The notes below the pieces were generated by a model. The model did not search any database. It saw only the letters and a program-made list of their open reading frames with translations, and was not told the origin of the DNA. Positions 5,691 to 6,486 of a DNA stretch of 6,486 nt are shown here, one piece after another. Source of the DNA: an uncultured bacterium (GTDB taxonomy: Bacteria > UBP6 > UBA1177 > JAKLFG01); the NCBI GenBank assembly GCA_938048925.1, contig CALITV010000081.1:1-6486 (forward strand). Direction: 5' to 3'. The position numbers were made by a program, and so were the translations under genes. Positions within the stretch are counted from its first letter, which is position 1; each line of letters begins with the position of its first letter.

Positions 5691-6145
5691 CCTTCGGCCG
5701 CATCGTCGCGCTCGACATCGGTGTGAAGACGATAGGGGTCGCGATGAGCGACCCGCTCGGCGTTATCGCAACCCCGCTCGGAACGGTGAAGCGCGGACAA
5801 TCCATCGAGGAGGATCTGGCGGCGCTTCACGCTCTGTTGAAAGACTACGAGATAGCGCGCTTCGTTGTCGGTTGGCCGCTCAAGCGGGACGGTACCGAAA
5901 GTGAGATCATGCCGATCGTACGCGGCTTCGAGCGGCGGCTGAAAAATGAGTTTCCCTCTATTCCGATAGATCACGAGAACGAGCTTCTCTCGACCCGCAC
6001 CGCGCGGGAGAGGATATCCCACGCGCCGAAGGGGCGCGCCGACAAGCTCAGCGGCCGCCTCGACGCGGCGGCGGCGGCGGTGATACTTGAAGGATATTTG
6101 GAAAAACTCCGGAGAAAAGCGGATCTCAGCGGATCCCCGAAGTGA
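5687..6145 (+). CDS. ruvX: YqgF/RuvX family RNase H-fold protein (putative pre-16S rRNA nuclease / Holliday junction resolvase)
   Basis: A 152-residue YqgF-family protein with an RNase H-like fold. Members have been proposed as Holliday-junction resolvases and shown in E. coli to take part in 16S rRNA 5' maturation. The first motif is ALDIGVKTIGVAMSDPLGVIA (8-28) with catalytic Asp10. FVVGWPLKRDGTES (59-72) matches the family VVGLPLxxDGTE block. The third catalytic Asp is probably Asp126 in RLDAAAAAVIL (124-134). The second motif, usually DERLTT, reads NELLST (98-103). Its Glu99 is kept, but the Asp and Arg are replaced by Asn and Leu. The start overlaps the preceding stop as ATGA (5687-5690), indicating translational coupling. 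The 3' end overlaps the convergent PilZ gene by 20 bp. Length and order of motifs are normal, so it is probably functional. Confidence 0.92.
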   Translation: MTFGRIVALDIGVKTIGVAMSDPLGVIATPLGTVKRGQSIEEDLAALHALLKDYEIARFVVGWPLKRDGTESEIMPIVRGFERRLKNEFPSIPIDHENELLSTRTARERISHAPKGRADKLSGRLDAAAAAVILEGYLEKLRRKADLSGSPK

Positions 6146-6486
6146 TGTTGAGCCGCTTGAGATCGTTCTCTATCTTGTCGGGGCACTTCGCATAAAGTTC
6201 GGCGATATCCCGGATGACGCGAAAGGCGGCGATATCCATACCGGTGAATTGGACGCCGATGCCGTCGCCATCCTTGCGGCTCACGATCCCCTTGAGCGTC
6301 GCCGCGAGATTCTTGCGGTTGCTCTTGACGGTAATGACGATGTCTATGTCTTCGTAGGGCTCGAAACCGTTGCGGATGGTAATGAAGGCGCCGTTGACCG
6401 AAAGATCGCGAAGCGTTCCTTTCCCTTTCTTTTCTCCGTGCGAAATCTCCGCTTCGCCGTTCAGTTTGAAACGAATGCCGCGACGG
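6126..6486 (-). CDS. PilZ-domain protein, C-terminal part, 5' end outside window
   Basis: About 120 codons of a minus-strand gene are open from the right edge to a TGA at 6128-6126. The translation begins RRGIRFKLNGEAEISHGE and continues through GTLRDLSVNGAFITI, PYEDIDIVITV, LKGIVSRKDGDGIGVQFTGM and ends KRLNITSGIR. The RRGIR stretch fits the RxxxR element and DLSVNG the DxSxxG element of PilZ domains, which bind cyclic di-GMP. Later strands GIGVQF and a C-terminal helix also fit. What precedes the PilZ domain is unknown, because at most a few residues before RxxxR are visible. The gene overlaps the end of ruvX by 20 bp on the opposite strand. Its output partner (motility, exopolysaccharide or another) cannot be told from this fragment. 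Confidence 0.85.
   Translation of the reverse strand, partial: RRGIRFKLNGEAEISHGEKKGKGTLRDLSVNGAFITIRNGFEPYEDIDIVITVKSNRKNLAATLKGIVSRKDGDGIGVQFTGMDIAAFRVIRDIAELYAKCPDKIENDLKRLNITSGIR

Noticed and set aside
6064..6080. GCG-rich run in ruvX as a slippage-prone simple repeat
   Set aside because: It encodes the Ala-rich helix next to the last catalytic Asp, which is a normal family feature, and the run is short.
6121..6136. Possible terminator hairpin around GGATC...GATCC at the end of ruvX
   Set aside because: The stem is only about five base pairs and no T tract follows on either strand.

Overview
The window is a densely packed stretch of a moderately GC-rich bacterial chromosome with no mobile elements, RNA genes or CRISPR. 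The gene content points to a deltaproteobacterium in the broad sense (Myxococcota, Desulfuromonadota or Bradymonadota-like). It has a PEGA-domain envelope protein ending in a Trp-rich membrane anchor, a DUF1844 protein, a small protein with an ARRFAR..SDI..YN motif, a receiver-like protein with a conserved C-terminal WEEAP helix block, and a PilZ protein. That lineage call is inference from remembered family distribution, not from a search.

Layout: (1) 2-637, plus strand, the 3' part of an endonuclease III gene. (2) 595-3392, minus strand, a four-gene unit read from right to left: PEGA/TPR envelope protein, a 64-residue protein, a DUF1844 protein and an inositol-monophosphatase-family (SuhB-like) enzyme. 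The last two junctions overlap, and the phosphatase 3' end overlaps the endonuclease III 3' end by 43 bp. (3) 3393-3546, the only real intergenic region, which looks like a compact divergent promoter. One palindromic -35 hexamer, TTGCAA, is correctly spaced from a -10 box on each strand. (4) 3547-6145, plus strand, a four-gene unit: 90-residue ARRFAR-motif protein, RluD-type pseudouridine synthase, pseudo-receiver protein and YqgF/RuvX. Three of these genes overlap or nearly abut their neighbours. (5) 6126-6486, minus strand, the C-terminal part of a PilZ protein whose 3' end overlaps ruvX by 20 bp.

Roles: nth, rluD and ruvX are housekeeping genes for DNA repair, rRNA modification and nucleic-acid processing. 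The less ordinary content is the set of probable signalling or envelope proteins. The receiver-like protein has lost every canonical phosphorylation residue and is followed by an acidic linker and a conserved helical tail. The 90-residue protein shares its transcription unit, the PEGA protein is transcribed divergently from the same promoter region, and a PilZ (c-di-GMP-binding type) protein sits at the far end. No defence or mobile system is visible. The best candidates for undescribed biology are the pseudo-receiver, the 90-residue protein and the shared promoter.
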